Below are positions 1-6,665 of a stretch of 11,438 bases of DNA, piece by piece. Under the pieces are notes generated by a model that had not been told where the DNA came from, searched no databases, and was given only the letters and a program-made list of their open reading frames with translations. The position numbers and the translations under genes are program-made. The DNA comes from Paracoccus sp. (in: a-proteobacteria) (GTDB lineage: Bacteria; Pseudomonadota; Alphaproteobacteria; Rhodobacterales; Rhodobacteraceae), in assembly GCA_018056045.1 (NCBI GenBank), contig JAGPGI010000046.1, positions 1 through 11,438 of the forward strand, read 5' to 3'. Position 1 is the stretch's first letter. Every line of letters starts with the position of its first letter.

Positions 1-344
1 CATTCGGCATAGCCTTCGGCGAAATCCAGCAGGGCGCGGCCATGACCCCGGCCATGCGCGGCGGGATCGACAGCGATATTGTCCAAAAGCAGGTGATCGT
101 CTTTTTCGATCAGCACCAGAAAGCCGCAGGGCCGTTCATGCGCGGGGCCGCCGGGGGCGATCTCTTCCAGCAGCAGCCAAAGCTGACCATCCGCGATGCG
201 GGCGGCGTAATCTTCGTGCAGCGGGGCCGGTTCCAATCCGTTGCGGGCGACATAGGGGCGATAGGCCGCCTCGGCGATGGTCTGGATCGCGACAAGATCG
301 CCCGGTTCGGCAGGCCTGATCGCAGTGCTGATGATATCGTGCAA
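1..344 (-). CDS. GNAT family N-acetyltransferase (C-terminus cut by window edge)
   Basis: About 114 N-terminal residues are visible. The protein opens with the usual GNAT start, a short strand then IRPAEPGDLVAIQTIAEAAY, and later has the acetyl-CoA-binding motif A: a strand ending DNIAVDPAAHG followed by the pyrophosphate loop RGHGRALL. The substrate cannot be told, because the end of the fold is outside the window. I place the start at a TTG codon (344-342): a GGAGG ribosome binding site lies 7 nt upstream, an in-frame TAA lies shortly before that, and no ATG or GTG precedes the conserved first strand. The gene is divergent from the lol operon. GNAT enzymes transfer an acetyl group from acetyl-CoA to an amine; the family call is firm, the specific role unknown. 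Confidence 0.85.
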   Translation of the reverse strand, partial: MHDIISTAIRPAEPGDLVAIQTIAEAAYRPYVARNGLEPAPLHEDYAARIADGQLWLLLEEIAPGGPAHERPCGFLVLIEKDDHLLLDNIAVDPAAHGRGHGRALLDFAEGYAE

Positions 345-475
345 ATCGCGGCCTCCGTTTCGCGGCTCAGGTTAGCGGTGGGGCGCGGCCTGCTGCAAGC
401 AGGGTCACGCCCTTGTTGGCTTGCATAATCCGGCGCGCCGGGCCAAGCAGGCGCGGTATAACTGACAGGTGACCG

Positions 476-1777
476 ATGGCGAGCCCCGCCCCGTTTTCGC
501 GCTATGAGTTCCTGATCGCATGGCGCTATCTGCGCGCCCGCCGGGCCGAGGGCGGGGTCAGCGTGATGACCTGGATCAGCCTGATCGGCATTGCGCTGGG
601 GGTGATGGCGCTGATCGCCACGCTGGCGGTGCGGGCAGGGTTCCGTGCCGAATATGTCGACACCATTCTGGGCGCGAACGCCCATAGCACCGTCTATTAC
701 GCGCCGACCTCGTTCTATAACGATCTGACCGAAGAGACCTATATCAGCCCTGGCCGGATTTCGGATTACGACGCGCTGGCGGCAAAGATCGCCCAGATCC
801 CCGGCGTGACCCGCGCCAATCCGGTGGTGCGTGCGCAGGTCATGGCCAGCCAGGCCGATGCCGCCAATGTGGCCGAGGTCTACGGCGTCACGCTGGAGGC
901 GCTGAAGGCGATGGAGCGGATCGCCGATCCCGAAACCTCGGGCGGCAATATCGGTGATTTCGACAAGGGGGTCGCGCTTGGCGTCGGCCTTGCGCGCGAG
1001 CTGGGCGTGGGCGTCGGCGACAAGGTGCAACTGACCGCCCCGCAGGGCGCCAAGACCCCCTTTGGCACCACGCCGCGCCGCGAAAGCTATGACGTGGTCT
1101 ATGTGTTTTCCGCCGGGCGCTATGATATCGACCGAACCCGCATCTATATGCCGATGGCCGAGGCGCAGAGCTTTTTCAACCGCGAGGGCGTCGCCGACGA
1201 GATCGAGGTCTTTGTCAGCGATCCCGAGGCGGTCGACAACTGGACACCGCAGCTTCTGGATGCGGCGGGCGAGCAGGCACAGGTCTGGACATGGCGCGAT
1301 GCCTCGGGCGATTTCCTGCGTGCGCTGGATATCGAGGATAACGTGATGTTCCTGATCCTTGGGATTCTGGTGCTGATCGCGTCGATGAACATCACCTCGG
1401 GGCTGATCATGCTCGTGAAGAACAAGGGCCGCGATATCGGCATCCTGCGCACCATGGGCCTGACCGAGGGCGCGGTCCTGCGGGTGTTCTTTCTGTGCGG
1501 GGCATTCACCGGCGTTCTTGGCACCATCGCGGGGGTGATCCTTGGCGTGGCCCTGGCGCTGAATGTCGAACATATCATGACCTTCCTGAACTGGGTCTCG
1601 AACGGGGGGGCGTGGAATGCCTCGGTGCGCGGCATCTATGAGCTGCCGGCCAAGCTGCGCGGCATCGACATCGCCAAGGCCGTGGGGCTGTCGCTGTTTC
1701 TGTCATTCGTCGTGACCATATTCCCGGCCCGCCGCGCGGCCCGCATGAACCCGGTGGAGGCGCTGCGCTATGAGTGA
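476..1777 (+). CDS. lolC: Lipoprotein-releasing ABC transporter permease, LolC/LolE (LolF-type)
   Basis: 433-residue inner-membrane permease that, with LolD, extracts mature lipoproteins from the inner membrane and passes them to the chaperone LolA. The layout is typical of the LolC/E family: a cytoplasmic N-terminus with [12 protein letters not shown] (about 12-23), TM1 (about 30-52), a large periplasmic domain (about 55-285), then TM2 (about 290-312), TM3 (about 334-362) and TM4 (about 402-416). The coupling region [13 protein letters not shown] follows TM2, and the C-terminus is the conserved [17 protein letters not shown]. The start ATG has an AGGTGA ribosome binding site unusually close, 3 nt upstream. 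The reading frame overlaps lolD by 8 nt, so translation is probably coupled. Only one permease gene is present, so the complex may be a permease homodimer with two LolD subunits, as known for LolF-type systems; a second permease elsewhere in the genome cannot be excluded. Confidence 0.93.
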   Translation: MASPAPFSRYEFLIAWRYLRARRAEGGVSVMTWISLIGIALGVMALIATLAVRAGFRAEYVDTILGANAHSTVYYAPTSFYNDLTEETYISPGRISDYDALAAKIAQIPGVTRANPVVRAQVMASQADAANVAEVYGVTLEALKAMERIADPETSGGNIGDFDKGVALGVGLARELGVGVGDKVQLTAPQGAKTPFGTTPRRESYDVVYVFSAGRYDIDRTRIYMPMAEAQSFFNREGVADEIEVFVSDPEAVDNWTPQLLDAAGEQAQVWTWRDASGDFLRALDIEDNVMFLILGILVLIASMNITSGLIMLVKNKGRDIGILRTMGLTEGAVLRVFFLCGAFTGVLGTIAGVILGVALALNVEHIMTFLNWVSNGGAWNASVRGIYELPAKLRGIDIAKAVGLSLFLSFVVTIFPARRAARMNPVEALRYE

Positions 1778-2435
1778 CGTGTTGCGGCTGGAGGGGATCT
1801 CCAAGACCTATGGCAAGGGCGGCCCGGCGCCGGTGCCGGTGCTTTCCGACCTGTCGCTTTCGGTCGGGCGCGGCGAGGTGGTGGCGCTGGTCGCGCCCTC
1901 GGGGGCGGGGAAATCGACGCTTCTGCATATTGCCGGGCTTCTGGATACGGCCGATAGCGGGCGCGTGCTCCTGAACGGCCGCGACATGAGCGATGAGAGC
2001 GACCGCAGCCGGACCGGGGCACGGCGCGAGGCGCTGGGCTTTGTCTATCAGTTCCACCATCTGCTGCCCGAATTCACCGCCGCCGAAAACATCGTGCTGC
2101 CGCAACTGGCGAATGGCGTCGCGGACCGCGCCGCGCAGGCCCGCGCGCAGGACCTTTTGATCCGCGTGGGCTTGAGCCACCGCGCCGATCATCGTCCGGC
2201 CCAGCTTTCGGGGGGCGAGCAGCAGCGCGTGGCCTTTTGCCGGGCGCTGGCGAATGCGCCCGCGCTTTTGCTGGCCGATGAGCCGACCGGAAACCTTGAT
2301 CCCGGAACCTCGGACAAGGTCTTTGACGTGCTGATGGCGCTGGTGCGCGCCACCGGCCTTTCGGCGCTGATCGCCACCCATAACCTTGAACTGGCTGCAC
2401 GCATGGACCGGGTGATCCGGCTGGGTGGTGAATGA
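1770..2435 (+). CDS. lolD: LolD, ATP-binding subunit of the lipoprotein-releasing transporter
   Basis: 221-residue cytoplasmic ABC ATPase that powers lipoprotein release by the adjacent permease. Visible motifs in order: Walker [10 protein letters not shown] (42-50), Q-loop [10 protein letters not shown] with Q94, signature [11 protein letters not shown] (from 146), Walker B LLLADEP (D170, E171), D-loop region GNLD, and H-loop IATHN (H204). The run [14 protein letters not shown] is characteristic of LolD within the MacB/LolD group. The first residue of the Walker A is Ala rather than the usual Gly; the catalytic lysine and serine are intact, so the enzyme should be active. The gene starts inside the 3' end of the permease gene and itself overlaps the next gene by ATGA. 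Confidence 0.95.
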   Translation: MSDVLRLEGISKTYGKGGPAPVPVLSDLSLSVGRGEVVALVAPSGAGKSTLLHIAGLLDTADSGRVLLNGRDMSDESDRSRTGARREALGFVYQFHHLLPEFTAAENIVLPQLANGVADRAAQARAQDLLIRVGLSHRADHRPAQLSGGEQQRVAFCRALANAPALLLADEPTGNLDPGTSDKVFDVLMALVRATGLSALIATHNLELAARMDRVIRLGGE

Positions 2436-2926
2436 GGGCGGCGGCGATCCTCTGTGCCGCGGCGCTTGCCGCGCCTGCCGGCGCCGACCCGTTCGAGCAG
2501 TTCGGCACGGCGATGAAATACGGGCTGCCGCTGGCGGCGGCGGTCTGCGCCGTCGATCAGGACCGGGCCGAGGATTTCGCCGTTCGCGGCCTGCTGCAAA
2601 CCGCGCTGGTCTGGGCAATGAAGGAATATATCGACGCCCCCGTCGCCCGCCGTCCATCCGGCGAGATGGGGGGATTTCCCTCGGGCCATGCGGCGATGGC
2701 GTTTTTCGGCGCGGCGGATCTGGCCGGGAAGTGCTTTGACGACCAGCCCGAGGCCGGAGCCTTCGCCTATGGCGCGGCCGGCCTGACCGGCTGGAGCAGG
2801 GTCCATGCGGGGCATCACAGCCCGCAGCAGGTCTGGACCGGCGCGCTGATCGGCCTCAGCTTTGGCGCGGCCAGTTTCGGCATTGGCACCGACGGCGCGA
2901 GCTTTGAACTCGGGATGAAATTCTAG
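2432..2926 (+). CDS. Exported PAP2-family phosphatase, third gene of the lol operon
   Basis: 164-residue protein of the PAP2/type 2 phosphatidic acid phosphatase superfamily. Residues 1-18 form a signal peptide with a likely cleavage site at AGA/DPF, so the enzyme probably acts in the periplasm. The three family motifs are recognisable: a lysine followed by RRP (K64...R74 P75), PSGHA with the catalytic histidine H86 (83-87), and SRVHAGHH (S122, R123, H129). The position that is usually aspartate in SR-x5-H-x3-D is glutamine (Q133). The spacing between K64 and RP is longer than the classical six residues. There is no set of six hydrophobic helices, so this is a small, probably soluble or peripheral form rather than the integral-membrane PgpB type. 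The ATG overlaps the lolD stop (ATGA), which argues for co-translation. The substrate is unknown; a phosphorylated lipid or lipid-A-like molecule is only a guess from family and context. Confidence 0.85.
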   Translation: MRAAAILCAAALAAPAGADPFEQFGTAMKYGLPLAAAVCAVDQDRAEDFAVRGLLQTALVWAMKEYIDAPVARRPSGEMGGFPSGHAAMAFFGAADLAGKCFDDQPEAGAFAYGAAGLTGWSRVHAGHHSPQQVWTGALIGLSFGAASFGIGTDGASFELGMKF

Positions 2927-2940
2927 CCCGGATCGGGCTA
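2924..2940. repeat. Short hairpin at the 3' end of the lol operon
   Basis: TAGCCCG/CGGGCTA, a 7-bp perfect stem with a 3-nt loop, begins exactly at the stop codon of the phosphatase gene. No T-run follows directly. A further palindrome GACCGCGGTC lies about 30 nt downstream, followed by GGGTTTTCTT. Together they may give partial or Rho-assisted termination or protect the mRNA 3' end; I do not call a canonical terminator. Confidence 0.4.
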
Positions 2941-2990
2941 TGACCGCGGCCCGCAGGGGGCGGTCAGACCGCGGTCGGCCGGGTTTTCTT

Positions 2991-3016
2991 GCAACCCTGG
3001 CCCGTCCTGCCGCGTT
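2991..3016 (+). promoter_or_regulatory. Possible EcfG-type stress promoter for the CsbD gene (weak)
   Basis: GCAAC, 17 nt, then CGTT: one mismatch to the alphaproteobacterial general-stress sigma factor consensus GGAAC-N16/17-CGTT, placed 45 nt before the CsbD start. CsbD-type genes commonly belong to that regulon. The call is weak because such a short pattern can arise by chance in GC-rich DNA, and I am not sure that this lineage carries the EcfG/PhyR system. Confidence 0.25.
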
Positions 3017-3060
3017 CCCTTCTCACAGGACGCAACATATCCGAACAGGAGGGAAACGCC

Positions 3061-3261
3061 ATGAACTGGGATATCATCGAAGGCAAGTGGAACCAGCTGA
3101 AAGGCAGCGTGCGCGAGAAATGGGGGGACCTTACCGATGACGAGGTCACCGAGATGGCCGGCAAAAAGGACAAGCTGGCCGGCAAGCTGCAGGAAAAATA
3201 CGGCTGGACCAAGGAAGAAGCCGACGAACAGATCAACGACTTCTTTCGCGATAAAGGCTGA
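3061..3261 (+). CDS. CsbD-family small stress protein
   Basis: 66-residue, highly charged, soluble protein. It begins MNWDIIEGKWNQLKGSVREK, the hallmark of the CsbD family (compare E. coli YjbJ), and continues with WGDLTDDEVTEMAGKKDKLAGKLQEKYGWTKEE as lysine- and glutamate-rich amphipathic helices. Family members are abundant in stationary phase and under osmotic or oxidative stress, but their biochemical role is not established. The start is well set by an AGGAGGG ribosome binding site 7-8 nt upstream; earlier in-frame start codons would add residues unlike the family. It is monocistronic, with a terminator right after it. Confidence 0.93.
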   Translation: MNWDIIEGKWNQLKGSVREKWGDLTDDEVTEMAGKKDKLAGKLQEKYGWTKEEADEQINDFFRDKG

Positions 3262-3296
3262 TTGCCAAAGGTTTTTGTGTTAAACTTTATGCAAGC

Positions 3297-3331
3297 GGCC
3301 TCCGGGTGCGAACCGCCCCGGGGGCCATTTT
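3297..3331 (+). terminator. Intrinsic terminator of the CsbD gene
   Basis: GGCCTCCGGG and CCCGGGGGCC form a 10-bp stem with one G-U pair and a 10-nt loop, followed by ATTTTC. It lies about 35 nt after the CsbD stop and well ahead of the lon promoter. Confidence 0.7.
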
Positions 3332-3387
3332 CGATCCAGTGCAAGGGGTTGCGTGTGCGGAGTGAACGAAGTGCGAACCATTCGGCC

Positions 3388-3416
3388 ATTGAACCCGACC
3401 TCCGAGCTTCCTATCT
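3388..3416 (+). promoter_or_regulatory. RpoH (sigma-32) type heat-shock promoter of lon
   Basis: ATTGAA (3388-3393), 16 nt, then CCTATCT (3410-3416). This fits the alphaproteobacterial RpoH pattern CTTGAA-N16-CYTATNT with one mismatch in the -35. It implies a leader of roughly 65 nt before lon, a classical heat-shock gene. The matches were read by eye. Confidence 0.55.
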
Positions 3417-3487
3417 TGTCCGTCAGCAGGAAATGCGTGCTGCCTGATCCCAGGGGCCGGGTTTCTTGGCGAGAAAGGACCCAATAA

Positions 3488-5905
3488 ATGAACGAATTCG
3501 CTCATACCTCCCATCCGGTCCTGCCGTTGCGGGATATCGTGGTGTTTCCCCATATGGTCGTGCCGCTGTTTGTCGGGCGTGACAAGTCGGTGCGGGCCCT
3601 CGAAGCGGTGATGGAGCAGGACCGTCCGATCCTTCTCGCGGCGCAGAAGGATGCGGCGGTGGATGAGCCTGCGGCCGACGGGATTTTCCGCACCGGCGTG
3701 CTGGCGAACGTGCTGCAACTGCTGAAACTGCCCGACGGGACCGTGAAGGTGCTGGTCGAGGGGCGCGAGCGTGTCCGGATCACCGGTTTCGTGCCCAATG
3801 ACAACTATTTCGAAGCCACCTGCGAAGCGCTGACCGAAGAGGCCGGCGACGCCGACACGCTGTCGGCGCTGACCCGTGCCGTCGCCGAGGAATTCGAGCG
3901 TTACGTCAAGGTGCGCAAGAACATTCCCGAGGAAGTCGTCTCGGCCGTGGCCGAGGCGCGCGAACCCGCGCGTCTGGCCGATCTGGTCAGCGGCCATCTG
4001 GGCATCGCGCTGGACAAGAAGCAGGAACTGCTGGAAACGCTGGTCACCGCCGAGCGTCTGGAAAAGGTCTATGGCCTGATGCAGGGCGAAATGTCGGTGC
4101 TGCAGGTCGAGAAAAAGATCAAGTCCCGCGTCAAGACGCAGATGGAGAAGACCCAGCGCGAATACTATCTGAATGAGCAGATGAAGGCCATTCAGAAGGA
4201 GCTGGGCGACGGCGAGGATGGCGGCAACGAAATCACCGAGCTGGAAGAGCGCATCAATGCGACCAAGTTCAGCAAGGAAGCCCGTGAAAAGGCCGATGCC
4301 GAGCTGAAGAAGCTGAAGTCGATGTCGCCGATGTCGGCCGAGGCCACGGTCAGCCGCAACTATCTGGACTGGCTCCTGTCGCTGCCATGGGGCGTGAAAT
4401 CCCGCATCCGCAAGGATCTGGGCAAGGCCGAAGCCGTGCTGGATTCCGACCATTACGGGCTGGAAAAGGTCAAGGAACGCATCGTCGAATATCTGGCGGT
4501 GCAGAACCGTTCGGCCAAACTCAAGGGGCCGATCCTGTGCCTTGTCGGGCCTCCGGGCGTCGGCAAGACCAGCCTTGGCCGGTCGGTGGCAAAGGCCACG
4601 GGGCGCGAATTCATCCGCATTTCGCTGGGCGGGGTGCGGGACGAATCCGAGATCCGCGGCCACCGCCGGACCTATATCGGCTCGATGCCGGGCAAGATCA
4701 TTCAGGCGCTGAAAAAGGCCAAGACCACGAATCCGCTGATCCTGCTCGATGAAATCGACAAGATGGGCCAGGATTTCCGCGGCGACCCGGCCTCGGCCAT
4801 GCTCGAGGTGCTGGACCCGGAACAGAACGCGACTTTCGTCGACCACTATCTTGAGGTGGAATACGATCTGTCCAACGTGATGTTCGTGACCACGGCCAAC
4901 AGCTACAACATGCCTGGACCGCTGCTTGACCGGATGGAGATCATCCCTCTGGCCGGCTATACCGAGGACGAAAAGCGCGAGATCGCGCGCCAGCACCTGC
5001 TGCCCAAGCAGATCGCGGCGAACGGCTTGCGCAAGGGTGAGTTCTCGGTGACCGATGCCGCGCTGACCCATGTGATCCGCTACTACACCCGCGAGGCGGG
5101 CGTGCGGTCGCTGGAACGCGAGATCGCGAAGCTGGCCCGCAAGGCGGTGACCGATATCCTCAAGGGCAAGGTCAAGACCGTCGAGGTCGACCCGGCCAAG
5201 GCCGAGGAATATCTGGGCGTGCGCCGGCATCGCTACGGTCTGGCCGAAAAGGATGACCAGATCGGCGTGGTGACGGGCCTGGCCTGGACGCAGGTCGGCG
5301 GCGATCTTCTGCAGATCGAGGCGCTGAAACTGCCGGGCAAGGGCCGGATGAAGACGACCGGGAAACTGGGCGAGGTGATGAAGGAATCGATTGACGCGGC
5401 GGCGAGCTATGTGCGCTCGATCGCGCCCCAGATCGGGGTGAAGCCGCCGAAATTCGATGCCATCGACATCCATGTCCACGTGCCCGACGGAGCCACCCCC
5501 AAGGATGGCCCTTCGGCGGGCCTTGCCATGGTGACCTCGATCGTCTCGGTGCTGACGCAGATCCCGGTGCGCAAGGACATCGCCATGACCGGCGAGGTTT
5601 CGCTGCGCGGGAATGCCATGGCCATCGGCGGCCTGAAAGAAAAGCTGCTGGCGGCGCTGCGGGGCGGCATCAAGACCGTGCTGATCCCGGTCGATAACGA
5701 GAAGGACCTGGCCGAGATTCCGGCCAATGTGAAGGAGGGGCTCAGGATCATCCCTGTGAGCCATGTGCGTGAGGTTCTGGCCCATGCACTGGTGCGCAAG
5801 CCCGAGCCCATCGAATGGGACGAAGCTGCAGAGGAGGCCGCCGAGGCCAGCAAGCTGGCTGCGGCACGCGACCAAGGCAGCGGCGGCGCGACCGTCGCAC
5901 ATTGA
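3488..5905 (+). CDS. lon: ATP-dependent Lon protease
   Basis: 805-residue cytoplasmic AAA+ serine protease that degrades misfolded and specific regulatory proteins. Domain order: N-terminal substrate-binding LON domain (from about residue 10, PVLPLRDIVVFPHMVVPLFVGR, to about 205), a coiled-coil linker with KTQREYYLNEQMKAIQKELG, the AAA+ module with Walker A GPPGVGKT (354-361) and Walker B LILLDEIDK (D421, E422), and the C-terminal protease domain with catalytic dyad Ser676 in DGPSAGLAM and Lys719 in GGLKEKLLAA. Length and motifs are those of standard LonA. The start ATG has AAAGGA 8 nt upstream and gives the standard N-terminus. The gene is monocistronic between an RpoH-type promoter and a strong terminator. 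The C-terminal tail, rich in Ala and Glu, is variable in the family. Confidence 0.98.
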   Translation: MNEFAHTSHPVLPLRDIVVFPHMVVPLFVGRDKSVRALEAVMEQDRPILLAAQKDAAVDEPAADGIFRTGVLANVLQLLKLPDGTVKVLVEGRERVRITGFVPNDNYFEATCEALTEEAGDADTLSALTRAVAEEFERYVKVRKNIPEEVVSAVAEAREPARLADLVSGHLGIALDKKQELLETLVTAERLEKVYGLMQGEMSVLQVEKKIKSRVKTQMEKTQREYYLNEQMKAIQKELGDGEDGGNEITELEERINATKFSKEAREKADAELKKLKSMSPMSAEATVSRNYLDWLLSLPWGVKSRIRKDLGKAEAVLDSDHYGLEKVKERIVEYLAVQNRSAKLKGPILCLVGPPGVGKTSLGRSVAKATGREFIRISLGGVRDESEIRGHRRTYIGSMPGKIIQALKKAKTTNPLILLDEIDKMGQDFRGDPASAMLEVLDPEQNATFVDHYLEVEYDLSNVMFVTTANSYNMPGPLLDRMEIIPLAGYTEDEKREIARQHLLPKQIAANGLRKGEFSVTDAALTHVIRYYTREAGVRSLEREIAKLARKAVTDILKGKVKTVEVDPAKAEEYLGVRRHRYGLAEKDDQIGVVTGLAWTQVGGDLLQIEALKLPGKGRMKTTGKLGEVMKESIDAAASYVRSIAPQIGVKPPKFDAIDIHVHVPDGATPKDGPSAGLAMVTSIVSVLTQIPVRKDIAMTGEVSLRGNAMAIGGLKEKLLAALRGGIKTVLIPVDNEKDLAEIPANVKEGLRIIPVSHVREVLAHALVRKPEPIEWDEAAEEAAEASKLAAARDQGSGGATVAH

Positions 5906-5910
5906 TACCG

Positions 5911-5945
5911 AAACCGCGCGGGCCCGTCCCGCGCGGTTTTGTCTT
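5911..5945 (+). terminator. Strong intrinsic terminator of lon
   Basis: AAACCGCGCGGG and CCCGCGCGGTTT form a perfect 12-bp stem with loop CCCGT, followed by TTTTGTCTT. It starts 6 nt after the lon stop codon and separates lon from the HU-like gene. Confidence 0.9.
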
Positions 5946-5981
5946 GGTCCCGTGCTCCGCATAACCATGAGGAGTTCGTTG

Positions 5982-6281
5982 ATGGCGAGAACAGATCGAC
6001 AATTCGAATCCGAGCCCGACCCCGAGAACGCCAAGGTGCTGCAAAAGCGGCAATTGGTGGCGCATGTTGTCCGCCGCACAGGCTTGCGCAGCAGCGATAT
6101 CAAACCCGTCGTCGAGGCAACGCTCGCCGAGCTGGGCGATGCCATCGCGGCGGGCATGACGCTGGCGTTGCCGCCTTTGGGGCGGGGCCGCGTCAGCCGC
6201 CGCCTGGACCCGAGCGGAGCCGAGATCATCACCCTGCGCCTGCGACGCAGACCCGAGGATCAGCCGCCCGACGCGGCGTGA
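5982..6281 (+). CDS. HU/IHF-like DNA-binding protein, short-armed variant
   Basis: 99-residue basic protein. Residues about 20-70 (KRQLVAHVVRRTGLRSSDIK, then VVEATLAELGDAIAAGMTLALPPLGRGRV) match the HU/IHF core: two N-terminal helices, then the strand and turn where HU has LPGFGTF. After that a normal HU has a long beta-arm with the GRNPxTG tip that inserts into the DNA minor groove. Here only about 15 residues remain (SRRLDPSGAEIITLRLRR), with DPSG where RNPxTG would be. The acidic N-terminal stretch and proline-rich C-terminal tail are also unlike HU. The start is set by GAGGAG 7 nt before the ATG. It probably binds DNA less specifically than HU, or binds a partner. Family assignment is good; function is inference. 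Confidence 0.75.
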   Translation: MARTDRQFESEPDPENAKVLQKRQLVAHVVRRTGLRSSDIKPVVEATLAELGDAIAAGMTLALPPLGRGRVSRRLDPSGAEIITLRLRRRPEDQPPDAA

Positions 6282-6300
6282 AATTTTCGCCACTTGCCCC

Positions 6301-6329
6301 TTGCGGCAGGAACGGACTGCGGCTATCTA
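6301..6329 (+). promoter_or_regulatory. Probable sigma-70 promoter of tRNA-Val
   Basis: TTGCGG (6301-6306), 17 nt, then TATCTA (6324-6329). Transcription would begin about 6-7 nt after the -10, a few bases before the mature 5' end of the tRNA. Spacing and position fit; each hexamer is only a partial consensus match. Confidence 0.5.
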
Positions 6330-6338
6330 GCCCGGACC

Positions 6339-6413
6339 GGGCGATTAGCTCAGCGGTAGAGCGCTTCGTTCACATCGAAGATGTCAGCGGTTCAAATCCG
6401 TTATCGCCCACCA
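6339..6413 (+). tRNA. tRNA-Val (anticodon CAC), CCA end encoded
   Basis: A complete cloverleaf can be drawn: acceptor GGGCGAT (6339-6345) with ATCGCCC (6403-6409), D-stem GCTC/GAGC with loop AGCGGTA, anticodon stem CTTCG/CGAAG with loop TTCACAT, giving anticodon CAC that reads GUG (valine), a 5-nt variable loop ATGTC, T-stem AGCGG/CCGTT (one G-U pair) with loop TTCAAAT, discriminator A and encoded CCA (6411-6413). All stems pair, so this is a functional gene. It is transcribed alone between its own promoter and terminator. No truncated tRNA copy or integrase gene lies nearby, so it shows no sign of use as an integration site. Confidence 0.97.
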
Positions 6414-6444
6414 TGATTTCCGACGGCCTCGCGCCATCGCAGAT

Positions 6445-6479
6445 AAAGCCCCGGCTGGATCAGCCGGGGTTTTGCTTTT
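6445..6479 (+). terminator. Intrinsic terminator of tRNA-Val
   Basis: CCCCGGCTG and CAGCCGGGG form a perfect 9-bp stem with loop GAT, followed by TTTTGCTTTT. It lies about 35 nt after the tRNA. Confidence 0.9.
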
Positions 6480-6550
6480 GGGCTGCGGGGTCCGGCGCCT
6501 CGGGGGCTTGCGGCGCAGCCCTGATCGGGTCTGGCGTCAGCCATCGACCG

Positions 6551-6650
6551 AGTGGCAACCAGGGTTCCGGGCGCCTGCCGCAGGACCGAGCGTTGCAGAG
6601 ACCGGGGCGTTCCGCGGCTGCACCCAAGGGACAAAAGCCCAGCGGAGAAG
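6551..6650 (+). promoter_or_regulatory. ykkC-class riboswitch (guanidine-I-type or variant)
   Basis: The conserved blocks of ykkC aptamers occur in the right order: AGGGTTCCG (6561-6569), GGACCGAG (6583-6590), and GGGACAAAAGCCC (6628-6640) followed by AGCGGAGA. They are joined by pairings expected for this fold. GCAAC (6555-6559) pairs with GTTGC (6592-6596), directly bracketing the first two blocks. GGTTCC pairs with GGACC with one bulge. GGG/CCC closes the ACAAAAG loop (6631-6637). Known ykkC type 1 RNAs sense guanidine and commonly control efflux pumps; other ykkC subtypes sense ppGpp, PRPP or nucleotides. Deviations from type 1 (GAGCG for GAGAG, CCCAGCGGAGA for CCCGGGAGA) leave the ligand open. 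It lies 40 nt before a DMT transporter start. Confidence 0.68.
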
Positions 6651-6665
6651 ACGTCGAGATCAACC

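Noticed and set aside
430..441. Palindrome CCGGCGCGCCGG between the divergent GNAT and lol genes
   Set aside because: Pure G/C palindromes of this size are common at this base composition; there is no second copy and no link to a known operator.
457..462. TATAAC as a -10 element for the lol operon
   Set aside because: No acceptable -35 lies 16-18 nt upstream, and the transcript would start almost at the ribosome binding site.
110..1573. Long minus-strand open frame opposite the Lol permease
   Set aside because: Shadow of the permease gene, running into the GNAT gene in the wrong frame; composition is antisense-like.
3262..3447. 61-codon frame directly after the CsbD gene
   Set aside because: It begins at a TTG inside the 3' region, runs through the terminator hairpin and the lon promoter, and has no ribosome binding site.
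3287..6232. Long open frame of 981 codons on the minus strand opposite lon
   Set aside because: It is antisense to a clear Lon protease, has the His/Arg/Gln-rich composition of an antisense shadow in GC-rich DNA, and shows no recognisable domain.
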